Source of the DNA: an uncultured Bradyrhizobium sp.
GTDB lineage: Bacteria > Pseudomonadota > Alphaproteobacteria > Rhizobiales > Xanthobacteraceae
Direction of reading: 5' to 3'
Assembly: GCF_936943645.1 (NCBI RefSeq)
Contig: NZ_CAKZJO010000057.1
Span: 1-64,000 of the forward strand
DNA length: 64,000 nucleotides
The position numbers and the translations under genes are program-made. Positions 44,104-53,699 of the stretch are shown in pieces. Below the pieces are notes generated by a model that worked only from the letters and a program-made list of their open reading frames with translations, did not search any database and was not told where the DNA came from. How positions within the stretch are numbered: position 1 is the first letter of the stretch; each line of letters opens with the position of its first letter.

Positions 44104-45747
44104 ATGCCGAATGGCGCAAAGACCCCCGATAGTCCCAACGTCCTGCTCATCCTCAACGACGACATGGGCTTTTCGGACATCGGCTGTTACGGCGGCGAGA
44201 TCCAGACGCCGAACCTCGATCGCCTCGCGGCCAATGGCTTGCGCTATTCGCAGTTCTACAACACCGCCCGCTGCAGCCCCTCCCGCGCCTCGCTGCTCAC
44301 CGGCCTGCATCCGCACCAGACCGGCATCGGCATCCTCACCTACAGCAACGGCCCCGAGGGCTACGCCGGCAATCTCAACAACAGCTGCGTGACGATCGCC
44401 GAGGCCCTGAAGAGCAAGAACTACACGTCCTACCTCAGCGGCAAATGGCACATTGCCAGCAGCCTGACGGAGCCGACCGACGCATGGCCGATGCAGCGCG
44501 GCTTCGACCATTTCTACGGCACCATCATCGGCGCCGGCAGCTTCTATCATCCGAACACGCTGACGCGCGGCAACGACAATATCGAGCACGAGGCCGTGAA
44601 GGATCCGTCGTTCTTCTACACCGACGCAATCAGCGATCAGGCCGCCGCCTTCATCCGCCAGCACAAGGCACAGAAGCCCGACGCGCCGTTCTTCCAATAC
44701 GTCGCCTATACGGCGCCGCACTGGCCGCTCCATGCCCATGACGAGGACATCGCCAAGTACAAGGGCCGCTTCGACGCCGGCTGGGACAGGCTGCGCGAGG
44801 AACGCCTCAAGCGCCTCGTTGACGACGGCATCATCCATCCGAACTGGCGCCTGACCGATCGCGATCCGACCCAGCCACCGTGGACCGACGCGGAGCAGCG
44901 CGAATGGACGCTGCGCTGCATGGAGGTTTACGCAGCGCAGATCGACCGCATGGACCAGGGCATCGGGCGGATCCTGAAGGCGCTGGAAGAGACCGGTCAG
45001 ATGGACAACACGCTGATCATCTTCCTCTCCGACAACGGCGCCTGCGCCGAGGATATTCCGGAGGGCGTCACGGCAAAGGAGCTGGTCGACCAGCTCATGA
45101 TCGCCCAGGCCAAGACACGCGACGGCCGGCCGGTGCGCTTCGGAAACGACCCGACCTTGATGCCCGGCGCCGAGGACACCTACCAGAGCTATGGCACCGC
45201 CTGGGCCAATCTCTCCAACACCCCCTTCCGTCTCTACAAGCACTGGATCCACGAAGGCGGCATCGCGACCCCGTTCATTGTGCACTGGCCGCGCGGCATC
45301 TCCGAAAAGGGCGGGCTGCGGCACAATCCAAGCCAGCTCACGGACGTGATGGCGACCATCCTCGACGTCACGGGCGCCGCCTATCCCAAGGAGTATAACG
45401 GCAACGCCATCCTGCCCTGCGAAGGCGAGAGCCTCGTGCCGTCCTTCGCCTCGGCCTATGGCAACCGCGGCCCGCTGTTCTGGGAGCACGAGGGCAATGC
45501 GGCCGTGCGCGTCGGCAAGTGGAAGCTGGTGCGGAAGTACCCCGGCCCCTGGGAGCTCTACGACATGGAGACCGACCGCACCGAGATGAACGATCTCGCC
45601 GCGCAACATCCGGATCGCGTCCGCGAGATGATGGCGCAGTACCAGCAATGGGCCAATCGCTGCGGCGTGATCCCCCGCGAAAAGATTCTCGAGCTGATGA
45701 AGGCGGAAGGCGGCACCGCCTTCTGGGAGGAAGAGAAGCAGAAATAG
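44104..45747 (+). CDS. Type I arylsulfatase without signal peptide
   Basis: A 547-residue formylglycine-dependent sulfatase. The modified Cys is Cys57 in CSPSRASLLTG (CxPxR motif), with the metal ligands Asp19-Asp20 in LLILNDDMGF and a second pair in FLSDNGACAED. Substrate-side residues include SGKWHIAS and the PHWPLHAHDED loop. The protein begins MPNGAKTPDSPNVLLIL with no signal peptide, so it works in the cytoplasm on an imported sulfate ester. GAGGA ribosome site before ATG. The next gene encodes its maturase. Confidence 0.94.
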   Translation: MPNGAKTPDSPNVLLILNDDMGFSDIGCYGGEIQTPNLDRLAANGLRYSQFYNTARCSPSRASLLTGLHPHQTGIGILTYSNGPEGYAGNLNNSCVTIAEALKSKNYTSYLSGKWHIASSLTEPTDAWPMQRGFDHFYGTIIGAGSFYHPNTLTRGNDNIEHEAVKDPSFFYTDAISDQAAAFIRQHKAQKPDAPFFQYVAYTAPHWPLHAHDEDIAKYKGRFDAGWDRLREERLKRLVDDGIIHPNWRLTDRDPTQPPWTDAEQREWTLRCMEVYAAQIDRMDQGIGRILKALEETGQMDNTLIIFLSDNGACAEDIPEGVTAKELVDQLMIAQAKTRDGRPVRFGNDPTLMPGAEDTYQSYGTAWANLSNTPFRLYKHWIHEGGIATPFIVHWPRGISEKGGLRHNPSQLTDVMATILDVTGAAYPKEYNGNAILPCEGESLVPSFASAYGNRGPLFWEHEGNAAVRVGKWKLVRKYPGPWELYDMETDRTEMNDLAAQHPDRVREMMAQYQQWANRCGVIPREKILELMKAEGGTAFWEEEKQK

Positions 45748-45750
45748 GGC

Positions 45751-46725
45751 ATGACTGGGGATCGCTCACATTGTTGCACCCTGCGCGCCGCCGGCAATGA
45801 ACCGGCGACGGGCATCGATGCGCAGGCAGCGATCCTTCCCAGTCCAACCCCGATCCCGCGCCGCTGGAGCTCGCTGATCGGCGGATCCTTCCACATGGGA
45901 TCCGCCGGCGGGGGCTTTGTCGAGGACGGCGAAGGCCCGGTGCGGCTCGTCACGCTGTCGCCGTTTGCCATTGCCTGTCACACCGTGAGCAATCTGCAAT
46001 TCGGCGACTTCGTCCGGGCCACCGGCTACACGACGGATGCCGAACGCTACGGCTGGAGCTTCGTTTTCGACGGGCTGCTGCCGGAAGAGACACGTGCGGA
46101 CCACACGACGCGCGTTCAGGAAACGCCATGGTGGGTGCCGGTGACGCGCGCCTATTGGGCGCAACCAGAGGGGCCGAACAGCAGCATCCTGGACCGGCTA
46201 GATCACCCCGTCGTCCACGTCTCCTGGAACGACGCACAAGCTTACTGCGGATGGTCCGGCACACGCCTGCCGACCGAAGCGGAATGGGAGATGGCCGCGC
46301 GCGGCGGGTTGGACCAAGCCACCTATCCCTGGGGCAACGCGCTGCAGCCCGACGGCGAATATCGCTGCAACATCTGGCAGGGCAACTTTCCCGACCGCAA
46401 CACTGTGGATGATGGCTATTTCGGTACGGCGCCGGTTCACAGTTTCGCGCCCAACGGATATGGCCTGCACAATGTCGCCGGAAACGTCTGGGAATGGTGC
46501 GAGGACTATTTTTCACCGAGCTATCACAGCCTCATGCCATCACAAGACCCCTTGAACCGCGAGCCAGCTCTCAACCGATCGATGCGCGGCGGATCCTTCC
46601 TCTGCCACGAATCCTACTGCAATCGCTACCGCGTCGCGGCGCGAAGCTCCAATACGCCCGATTCCGCGTCCAGCAATATCGGCTTTCGCGTCGTGCGCAC
46701 CGAGCCTCTGCGGGATCCTTCATAG
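45751..46725 (+). CDS. Formylglycine-generating enzyme (SUMF1/FGE family)
   Basis: A 324-residue sulfatase maturase. The fold signature is GGSFHMGS, HPVVHVSWNDAQAYCGWSG, RLPTEAEWEMAARGG, and GNVWEWCEDYF. The active-site cysteine pair is Cys285/Cys290 in GSFLCHESYCNRYRVAAR, matching the human FGE Cys336/Cys341 arrangement. It oxidises the sulfatase CxPxR cysteine to formylglycine. No signal peptide is evident, in line with the cytoplasmic sulfatase. It starts three bases after the sulfatase stop. Confidence 0.94.
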   Translation: MTGDRSHCCTLRAAGNEPATGIDAQAAILPSPTPIPRRWSSLIGGSFHMGSAGGGFVEDGEGPVRLVTLSPFAIACHTVSNLQFGDFVRATGYTTDAERYGWSFVFDGLLPEETRADHTTRVQETPWWVPVTRAYWAQPEGPNSSILDRLDHPVVHVSWNDAQAYCGWSGTRLPTEAEWEMAARGGLDQATYPWGNALQPDGEYRCNIWQGNFPDRNTVDDGYFGTAPVHSFAPNGYGLHNVAGNVWEWCEDYFSPSYHSLMPSQDPLNREPALNRSMRGGSFLCHESYCNRYRVAARSSNTPDSASSNIGFRVVRTEPLRDPS

Positions 46726-46726
46726 A

Positions 46727-48517
46727 ATGGAGCCGGCACCACATCCCGCGAGGCCGGCCGCTGCCCCCGGCATCCGGCTGCTGCCATTGGTCCTGCGCAA
46801 TTTCGTGCGCAATCGCGAGACCGGCCTCGTGCTGGTCGCCATCGTCGTCGGGCTGCTCAGCGGTGTGCTGGTGGCTGCGATCTCGAGCCTCAGCCAGGTC
46901 TCGCACGCGCTGCTGTTCGACATTCCTTTCGACGCTCACCTCAGTGCCACCGGCGTGATCTCGTGGCAGCGCACGCTGCTGATCCCCCTGCTCGGTGGGC
47001 TGGTGCTTGCGCTGATCGGGCTTTACTTCGCCCGGCGCGTCAAGGGACAGCAGCTTGCCGACGCCATCGAGGCCAACGCGCTCTATGGCGGCCGGGTGTC
47101 GTTTCGCGGCAGCCTGCTGATCTCGATCCAGACGCTGCTGTCCAACGGTTTCGGCGGATCGGTCGGACTGGAAGCCGGCTACACCCAGATCTGCTCGATG
47201 TTCGGCTCCCACGTCGGCCAGCGCCTGGCCGCCCGGCGCAACGACATGCGGCTGCTGGTCGCCTGTGGCGCCGCGGGAGCGATCAGCGCCGCGTTTTCGG
47301 CGCCGCTGGCCGGCGCCTTCTATGCCTTCGAGGTCGTGCTCGGCGCCTACACGTCCGCCGGTCTCGTGCCGGTCATCGCCAGCGCCGTCACCGCCTGGCT
47401 TGTGGCGCGGCAATTGACGCATCAGTCCTTCCTGATGGTGCCCGGCTTCCCCTCGCCGGTTTCCGTCGAGATGATCGGGCAGACCGTGCTGATCGGCATC
47501 ATCTGCGCCTTTGTCAGCATCCTCGTCATGCTCGCCGTCGCATTCGCCGAGCGATGCTTTCAGCGCATCACGGTGTTGAAGGGCCTGCTGCGGCCGATGC
47601 TCGGCGGTCTGCTTCTCGGCGGCCTCGCTTTGCTGACGCCGACCGTGCTCGGCGCCGGCCACGGCGCGATGCAGATTCTGCTGGTCAGCAATCCGACCTG
47701 GCTGCTGCTCACGACCACCATCGTGTTCAAGATCCTGGCCTCCGCCATCTCGCTCGGCTCGGGCTTTCGCGGCGGCCTGTTCTTTGCCTCGCTCCTGCTC
47801 GGCGCGCTGATCGGACAGCTCTACAGCGTCGTGCTGACCGGCCCTCTTCCCACGCTGGCGCTTCAGCCCGGCACCGCCGCGATCGCAGCGCTCGCCGCGC
47901 TCGGAACCGGCGTGCTCGGAGCGCCGTTCAGCATGGTCTGTCTCGCGCTCGAGATCACCGGTGATTTCTCCGTCACCGTTGGCGCCGTGGTCGCCTCGTC
48001 GGTCTGCGCGCTGATCGTGCGTGAACTCTTCGGTTACAGCTTTGCGACATGGCGCTTTCATCTGCGCGGCGAGGCGATCCGCGGTCCGCAGGACATCGGC
48101 TGGATCCGGCAGATGAGTGCGGCATCCCTGATGCGCGCCGACTTCGAGAACGCGCTGACGACGATGCCGATCGGCGAGGCGCAAAGGCAGTTCTCGCCGG
48201 CGCTGGTTCACCAAATCGTGTTGCGTGATCCCAACGGCATCTATGCGGGCATCGTGCCGGCCGCCACGCTGCATTCCCTGGCCAGCCGGGACGAGGAGTT
48301 GCTCGGGTCGCTGGCGCAGCAACAGGATGAATATCTGCTCCCGACCACCCCGGTTCGCGAAATCCTGAAGGCCTTCGAACGCAGCGAGGCCGACGTGCTC
48401 GCGGTTGTCGACCGTCCCGACCATCGCGCCACGATCGGCACCCTCAGCGAATCTCACGTTCTACGCACTTACGGCGAAGAGCTCGAACGCCGGAACCAGG
48501 AACTGTTCTCGCGTTGA
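46727..48517 (+). CDS. ClC-type chloride channel/antiporter with CBS-like C-terminus
   Basis: A 596-residue anion channel or transporter. About ten hydrophobic segments occupy residues 25-430; the usual GREGP motif is changed (GSVGLEAGYTQ) and the GxFxP-type motif is GGLFFAS. About 150 C-terminal residues resemble a pair of CBS domains (QIVLRDPNGIYAGIVPAATLHSL and EADVLAVVDRPDHRATIGTLSE). It begins one base after the maturase stop, so it belongs to the sulfatase operon. A part in anion balance during sulfate release is possible, but inferred only from position. Confidence 0.88.
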   Translation: MEPAPHPARPAAAPGIRLLPLVLRNFVRNRETGLVLVAIVVGLLSGVLVAAISSLSQVSHALLFDIPFDAHLSATGVISWQRTLLIPLLGGLVLALIGLYFARRVKGQQLADAIEANALYGGRVSFRGSLLISIQTLLSNGFGGSVGLEAGYTQICSMFGSHVGQRLAARRNDMRLLVACGAAGAISAAFSAPLAGAFYAFEVVLGAYTSAGLVPVIASAVTAWLVARQLTHQSFLMVPGFPSPVSVEMIGQTVLIGIICAFVSILVMLAVAFAERCFQRITVLKGLLRPMLGGLLLGGLALLTPTVLGAGHGAMQILLVSNPTWLLLTTTIVFKILASAISLGSGFRGGLFFASLLLGALIGQLYSVVLTGPLPTLALQPGTAAIAALAALGTGVLGAPFSMVCLALEITGDFSVTVGAVVASSVCALIVRELFGYSFATWRFHLRGEAIRGPQDIGWIRQMSAASLMRADFENALTTMPIGEAQRQFSPALVHQIVLRDPNGIYAGIVPAATLHSLASRDEELLGSLAQQQDEYLLPTTPVREILKAFERSEADVLAVVDRPDHRATIGTLSESHVLRTYGEELERRNQELFSR

Positions 48518-48523
48518 TGGCCG

Positions 48524-49246
48524 CTAGGGCCGCAGATCCATGTCGATCCGCACGAAGTCACCGCGGTAGGTGACTTCGCCGAGATAGATCACGGTGCGGT
48601 CCTGCGTCGTGAAGATGCGGCGGACTTCGGCCACCGGCGAATTCAGCGGCACACGCAGCAGCCGCGCCGCCTCGATATCCGCGGTACCGATCGTCAGGGT
48701 CTGGCGCGCGCTGGCGATGGCGGGATCCCTGAGATCGTTCAGGATCGGGATCACGGTCTCGTTGCGAAAACGCTTCGGCGACCTGCGAAAAATCTTCTCG
48801 TCGAGATAGATGGAAATGACGCAGTAAGGCTGCTTCTGCCGCGAATGCAGGCGGCGCATGAAGACGTACTTTTCGGCCGGCTTGCCATCCCCGGGAAGCA
48901 GCGGGGCATTGCTGCGACTTTCCGAGATGTTGATGATCTCGGGCGAGGTGTCGCGATACATGTCGGCGAGATCGGACAGCGTGGTCTCGACCTTGAGCCA
49001 GCGATCCTGCCGCACCGTCCCCGTGACGAAGGTGCCGCGGCCCTGCTGCGCCTCGATCACGCCGTCCCGGGCGAGCAGCTCCACCGCCTGCCTGATCGTG
49101 ACGCGCGACACACCGAACTCGGCCGCCAACTCCTCGTTGGCCGGCAGGCGGAATCCCTGGGTCCAGACACCGCGCGCGATGCGCTGCCGGAAGATGTCGG
49201 CGATCTGCGCGTATTTGGGGACGTGACTGTCGGAACTCAATTCCAT
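48524..49246 (-). CDS. GntR-family regulator with UTRA domain
   Basis: A 240-residue HutC-type regulator. The helix-turn-helix reads LPANEELAAEFGVSRVTIRQAV, the wing EAQQGRGTFVTG, and the ligand domain ends RIFTTQDRTVIYLGEVTYRGDFVRID. A GGAGGA site precedes the ATG. It lies 28 bases after the GMC oxidoreductase gene on the same strand, so it closes that operon and probably controls it and the divergent ABC importer. Convergent with the ClC gene. Confidence 0.92.
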   Translation of the reverse strand: MELSSDSHVPKYAQIADIFRQRIARGVWTQGFRLPANEELAAEFGVSRVTIRQAVELLARDGVIEAQQGRGTFVTGTVRQDRWLKVETTLSDLADMYRDTSPEIINISESRSNAPLLPGDGKPAEKYVFMRRLHSRQKQPYCVISIYLDEKIFRRSPKRFRNETVIPILNDLRDPAIASARQTLTIGTADIEAARLLRVPLNSPVAEVRRIFTTQDRTVIYLGEVTYRGDFVRIDMDLRP

Positions 49247-49274
49247 CTCGTCCTCCGGAATTCAGGCCGCGCGA

Positions 49275-50870
49275 TCAAGCCATGACCAGTGCGGCACCGC
49301 GTTCGCCGATCATCAGGCTGGTCGCATTCGTGTTGGCCGAGGTGATCTGCGGCATCACCGAGGCGTCGATCACCCGCAACCGTTCGACGCCGCGCACGCG
49401 CAGCTGCGGATCGAGCACGGCCTGCGCGTCGCTGCCCATGCGACAGGTCCCGACGCAGTGAAACACCGTGCCACCCGTATTGCGCGCAAAGTCCCACAGC
49501 CCGGCATCATCCCTTGCCGCCTCGCCCGGCACCATCTCGACGTCCCAGAGCGGGCGAAACGCCCTCTGCTGATAAATCTCGCGCAGAATCTTCAGGCCCG
49601 CAACAATGGTCCTGCGGTCGATCTCCTCGGCAAAATAGTTCGGCGCGATGCGCGGCTGCTCGAACGGATCGGTCGAGCTGATCGCAAGCCGTCCGCGCGA
49701 CTTTGCGTGGCACTGCCAGACCGAGGCCGTGAAGCCGGAATAGCTGTGCAGGGGCTCGCCGGGCTTGTCGACCGAGAGCGGCATCACGTTGAACTGCACG
49801 TCCGGTCGTCCGCCGACCGCGTATTCCGTGCAGGCCGCGCCGCCCACCTGCCCCGCCCCGACCGTCAACGGACCGCTGCCCACCAGCATCCACTGCAAGC
49901 CCATCTTCGCAAGCTCGACGGGGTTGCGGACCTGGTCGTTGAGCGAAATCCGTTCCTTCAGGCGGACGATCAGCCGGGCCTGATAATGGTCCTGGAGATT
50001 GGCGCCGACGTCGGGAGACTCGGCAATGACGGGAATGCCGAGCCTGCGCAGCAGGTCCGCCGGACCGACGCCGGAGAGCTGGAGGATCTGCGGCGACTGC
50101 AGTGCGCCGCCGGACAGGATGATCTCACGATCGGCCGTCGCACTGTGCACCTGCCCCTTGCTGATCCACTCGACGCCGGTCGCGACGCGGCCGTTGAAAA
50201 CGACCCTGCTGACCTGCGCATGGGTGATGATGGTGAGGTTGGGACGGCCGGCGGCGGGGCGCAGAAACGCAGATGCCGAACTTGTCCGCCAGTGCCGCCC
50301 GATGCCGAGCTGGTAGGTACCGACGCCCAGCGTCGTGGCGCCGTTGAAGTCGGGATTGCGCGGCAGGCCGAACTCTACGCCCGCCTCGACCCAGGCCTTC
50401 GATGCCGGATTGTCGTTGCGAAGGTCGGAGACCTCGAACTCCCCGAGCCCACCGTGAAACTGGCTCTCGCCGCCGCGGTAGCGCTCGTAGCGCCGGAAAT
50501 ACGGCAGGAGTTGGCGATAGCTCCAGCCATCGGCGCCAAGGCGCTCCCAATCGTCGAAATCCTCGTGCTGGCCCCGGATGAAGATCAGGCCGTTGATTGA
50601 CGAAGAACCGCCGAGCACGCGGCCCCGCGGCCAGACGATGGCGCGGCCGCCGCTCCCCTCCGAGGGCTCGGTCTTGAACAGGCGCGAGAACCGCTCGTTG
50701 AAGATGGTCCGGTAGTAGCCGACCGGAAGTTTCAGCCAGAAGTTTCGATCCGAGCCGCCGGCCTCCAGCAGCAGCACGCGGCAGGACGGATCGGCCGACA
50801 GCCGGTTTGCAACGACGCAACCGGCCGAGCCCGCGCCGACGATGATGTAGTCGTAGCCGCGTGCTGACAT
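49275..50870 (-). CDS. GMC-family (choline-dehydrogenase-like) oxidoreductase
   Basis: A 531-residue FAD-dependent alcohol oxidoreductase. The dinucleotide fold is at the start (YIIVGAGSAGCVVANRL with LLLEAGG), GMC signature 1 is GRVLGGSSSINGLIFIRG, signature 2 is SGGALQSPQILQLSGVGP, and the active-site His is in VFHCVGTCRMGS. The ATG at 50870 overlaps the stop of the enolase-superfamily gene (TGATG). It should oxidise an alcohol group on the substrate of this pathway, which is not identified. Confidence 0.93.
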   Translation of the reverse strand: MSARGYDYIIVGAGSAGCVVANRLSADPSCRVLLLEAGGSDRNFWLKLPVGYYRTIFNERFSRLFKTEPSEGSGGRAIVWPRGRVLGGSSSINGLIFIRGQHEDFDDWERLGADGWSYRQLLPYFRRYERYRGGESQFHGGLGEFEVSDLRNDNPASKAWVEAGVEFGLPRNPDFNGATTLGVGTYQLGIGRHWRTSSASAFLRPAAGRPNLTIITHAQVSRVVFNGRVATGVEWISKGQVHSATADREIILSGGALQSPQILQLSGVGPADLLRRLGIPVIAESPDVGANLQDHYQARLIVRLKERISLNDQVRNPVELAKMGLQWMLVGSGPLTVGAGQVGGAACTEYAVGGRPDVQFNVMPLSVDKPGEPLHSYSGFTASVWQCHAKSRGRLAISSTDPFEQPRIAPNYFAEEIDRRTIVAGLKILREIYQQRAFRPLWDVEMVPGEAARDDAGLWDFARNTGGTVFHCVGTCRMGSDAQAVLDPQLRVRGVERLRVIDASVMPQITSANTNATSLMIGERGAALVMA

Positions 50871-51994
50871 CAGATCGTCCGGTATTGTTCGATAGAGGCA
50901 AGATCGGGCGTGATGCCGAGGCCCGCTTCGTCGCCGAGCTCGATCATGCCGTCGCGGACGTCGAGCACGGGACCGCAGAACCGGTCGCGCAGCGGGTTTT
51001 CGTTGCAATCGACCTCGAGCAGGCCGTCGCCGCCGACGCCGGCGAGCAGATGCGCGGATGCCAGAAGGCCGATGCCGGCGCCAAGATAATGCGGGCAGAA
51101 CATCTTTCCCGACGTCAGGATGTCGCGGGCAATGCTTGCGCAAGCCGACAGCCCGCCCCATTTGGCGATGTCGGGCTGGACGACACCGAGCAACGGCTCA
51201 CGCAGCACCTCGGCAAAACCGGCGTGGCTTGCGATGTTCTCGCCGGCCGCGAGCGGAAAGCGGATGGCCTCGCGCAATTGCGCCCATTCCTGACGGGGGC
51301 GATCGGCGCGGATCGGCTCCTCGAGCCAGGCGAGACCGAAATGCTCGAGTTGCGGCGCAAGTTCCAGCGCCTGCGCAATGGTCCAGCCCTGGTTGACGTC
51401 GGCGGCCAGCAGGCCATCGCCAACAAGCCGGCGCAGGGCGGCGAGATTGGCGCGGTCAGCCGCCGGATCGAAGCCGATCTTCAGCTTCAACGCGCGGTAG
51501 CCGCGGCCCAAGGCCGCTTCGGCCGTCCGCTCGGACCCGACCGGATTGATGCCGCTGGCGTAGACCTTGATCTCGCGCCTGGCTCCGCCGAGCAGCCTCC
51601 AGAGCGCGAGGTTCTGGCGGCGCGCGTGGAGATCCCAGACGGCGAGATCGATGCCGGCAATCGACTGCGCAAACGGGCCGGCTTCTCCGGACTGGAGCGC
51701 GAGCACCGAGGTTCCCCGTGTCAGGCGCTCGAACGCGGCGGACGGCTCAGGCGCATCGAATCCGACCAGAGCCGGAGCAAGCACCTCGTTGACGAGCCGA
51801 ACACGATGTTCGGCGCCCGGTGCAGGAAAATTGCACCACACTTCGCCCCACCCGATGTTCCCGTCGCTGTCTTCAACGCGGACGAAGACGGCCGGCCGGT
51901 CCTTCATCCGTCCAAAGGACGTGATGACCGGCGACGTCAGCGGGTAGCGATAGCCAAAGGCCTGGACGCTTCGGATGGTGAAGGGCGATGTCAT
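50870..51994 (-). CDS. Enolase-superfamily (mandelate racemase/muconate cycloisomerase) enzyme
   Basis: A 374-residue metal-dependent enzyme that abstracts a proton next to a carboxylate. The barrel residues are visible: KLKIG (KxK base), ADVNQGW (metal Asp), WLEEPI (metal Glu), AGENIAS (metal Glu), QPDIAKWGG, and a late PHYLGAGIG His. The N-terminal capping domain is residues 1-130. Racemase, dehydratase or cycloisomerase cannot be told apart by eye. First gene of an operon with the GMC oxidoreductase and the GntR regulator, divergent from the Ssu-type importer. Confidence 0.9.
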   Translation of the reverse strand: MTSPFTIRSVQAFGYRYPLTSPVITSFGRMKDRPAVFVRVEDSDGNIGWGEVWCNFPAPGAEHRVRLVNEVLAPALVGFDAPEPSAAFERLTRGTSVLALQSGEAGPFAQSIAGIDLAVWDLHARRQNLALWRLLGGARREIKVYASGINPVGSERTAEAALGRGYRALKLKIGFDPAADRANLAALRRLVGDGLLAADVNQGWTIAQALELAPQLEHFGLAWLEEPIRADRPRQEWAQLREAIRFPLAAGENIASHAGFAEVLREPLLGVVQPDIAKWGGLSACASIARDILTSGKMFCPHYLGAGIGLLASAHLLAGVGGDGLLEVDCNENPLRDRFCGPVLDVRDGMIELGDEAGLGITPDLASIEQYRTI

Positions 51995-52100
51995 GCGGGA
52001 AAGCCTGTGACGACTACGACCAAAGGCGCCACTTGTATGGTCCTCCTATTTATAATATGACCTCTGAAAACATCAACCGCAATCTGGGTGGACGCGTCGA

Positions 52101-52871
52101 ATGAACGGAGCTGGCCTGAGACGCTTTGGTCTCGGATTGTTACCGTGGATCGGTGCAATCCTGCTCTGGTACGCCGTGCGCTGGAGTGGCTTCGTCAACG
52201 TCTCGCTGATCCCCGCACCGCACCAGGTCGCCGCAAAATTCTTCGAGCTTCTCACGAAGGAAGGCCTGCTGATCGACATCTTCGCCTCGACGCGGCGCGT
52301 CTTTCTCGGCGTCGCGCTCGGCATCCTCGTGGCCGTGCCGGTCGGATTTCTGCTCGGGTGGTATCGCCCCGCCCGTACCTTCGCCGACCCGATGATCAAC
52401 TTCTTCCGCGCGCTGCCGCCGATCGCGCTGATCCCGCTGGTGATCGTCTATTTCGGCGTCGACGAGCTCGCCAAGCTCGTCATCCTGTTCTACGCCTCGT
52501 TCTTCTCCGGCGTGATCGTGATGTATGAGGGCGTCTCGCAGATCACGCCGCTCTACATCCGCGTGGCGCAGACGCTCGGCGCCAACCAGGCCGAGATCTT
52601 CCGCAAGGTCATCATTCCCCTCACCGTCCCGCACATCCTCACGGCGCTGCGCGTGGCGTTGGGCGTGGCCTGGGCGACCCTGGTCGCATCCGAGCTGATC
52701 GCGGCGCAGCGCGGGCTCGGCGCCATGATCCAGAATGCCTCGACCTACTTCCTGCTCGACGTCATCTATGTCGGCATCATCTGCATCGGCCTGATCGCGC
52801 TGATCATGGATCTGATCCTGCGCAAGATCACGGCGCGGCTATTGGTCTGGCAGGATCGGGCCATCGCATGA
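52101..52871 (+). CDS. ABC permease, SsuC/TauC family
   Basis: A 256-residue permease with six hydrophobic segments, the coupling loop ITPLYIRVAQTLGANQAEIFRKV, and RQ..LGAMIQNASTYFLLD, typical of sulfonate/nitrate/taurine-type importers. No strong ribosome site is visible. It opens a plus-strand operon and overlaps the ATPase start by four bases. The 106-base gap to the enolase-family gene has GGTC-N18-GACC symmetry near its middle, too weak to list as a separate site. Confidence 0.92.
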   Translation: MNGAGLRRFGLGLLPWIGAILLWYAVRWSGFVNVSLIPAPHQVAAKFFELLTKEGLLIDIFASTRRVFLGVALGILVAVPVGFLLGWYRPARTFADPMINFFRALPPIALIPLVIVYFGVDELAKLVILFYASFFSGVIVMYEGVSQITPLYIRVAQTLGANQAEIFRKVIIPLTVPHILTALRVALGVAWATLVASELIAAQRGLGAMIQNASTYFLLDVIYVGIICIGLIALIMDLILRKITARLLVWQDRAIA

Positions 52872-53677
52872 ACAAGCGCGCACAGTTCGACAAGGTTTCG
52901 CTGTCCTTCGAAACGCCAAAGGGCCGCCTCAACGTCGTCGAGGACGTCAGCTACGACATCAACGACGGCGACTTCATCGCGGTGATCGGGCCGTCCGGCT
53001 GCGGCAAGACCACGATGATGAGCATGCTCGCGGGCTTCCAGAAACCGACCACCGGCAACGTCCTGTTCGACGGCCGTCCCGTCGCCGGCCCCGGCCCCGA
53101 GCGCGGCGTCATCTTCCAGGAATACGGCGTCTTCCCCTGGCTGACGGTGAAGCAGAACATCGCCTTCGGCCTGACGCTCAACGCCAACCATGTTCCGGCC
53201 GCCGAGCGCGACGCGATCTGCGATCACTATCTCGGCCTGATGGGCCTGTCCGACTTCGCCAATTCCTATCCGAAGCATCTGTCGGGCGGCATGCGGCAAC
53301 GCCTCGCGATCGCGCGGGCCTATGCGGTGAAGCCGCAGTTTCTCCTGATGGACGAGCCGTTCGGAGCGCTCGACGCCCAGACCCGCTCCAACATGCAGAA
53401 CCTGCTGCTCAAGGTGCTTCAGACCGAAGGCAAGACCGTCATGCTGATCACCCATTCCGTCGAAGAGGCGATCTACCTCGCCTCGCGCATCGTGGTGGTG
53501 ACGGCGCGGCCGGCGCGGATCAAGGAGATCATCGACGTTCCCTTCACCTATCCGCGCGACGAGTCGATCCAGGAGCGCCCGGAATTCGCCGAGCTGCGAA
53601 GCCATATCAGGCAGCTCGTGATGGACGAATATCGCGCCCAGCAGGCGCAGCTGCGTCCAGTTTCATTCTCGGAATAA
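52868..53677 (+). CDS. ABC ATP-binding protein, SsuB/TauB family
   Basis: A 269-residue ATPase: Walker A GPSGCGKTT, Q-loop FQEYGVFPWLTVKQNI, signature LSGGMRQRLAIARAY, and Walker B LLMDEPFGALDAQT, all characteristic of the nitrate/sulfonate/taurine class. ATGA overlap with the permease stop. It energises the importer; the substrate is set by the binding protein. Confidence 0.94.
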   Translation: MNKRAQFDKVSLSFETPKGRLNVVEDVSYDINDGDFIAVIGPSGCGKTTMMSMLAGFQKPTTGNVLFDGRPVAGPGPERGVIFQEYGVFPWLTVKQNIAFGLTLNANHVPAAERDAICDHYLGLMGLSDFANSYPKHLSGGMRQRLAIARAYAVKPQFLLMDEPFGALDAQTRSNMQNLLLKVLQTEGKTVMLITHSVEEAIYLASRIVVVTARPARIKEIIDVPFTYPRDESIQERPEFAELRSHIRQLVMDEYRAQQAQLRPVSFSE

Positions 53678-53699
53678 CAAACAAAACGGAGGACACATC

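Noticed and set aside
52022..52056. GGTC-N18-GACC symmetry between the enolase-family and Ssu-type operons as an operator
   Set aside because: Four-base arms 18 bases apart are too likely by chance; mentioned only in the permease entry.
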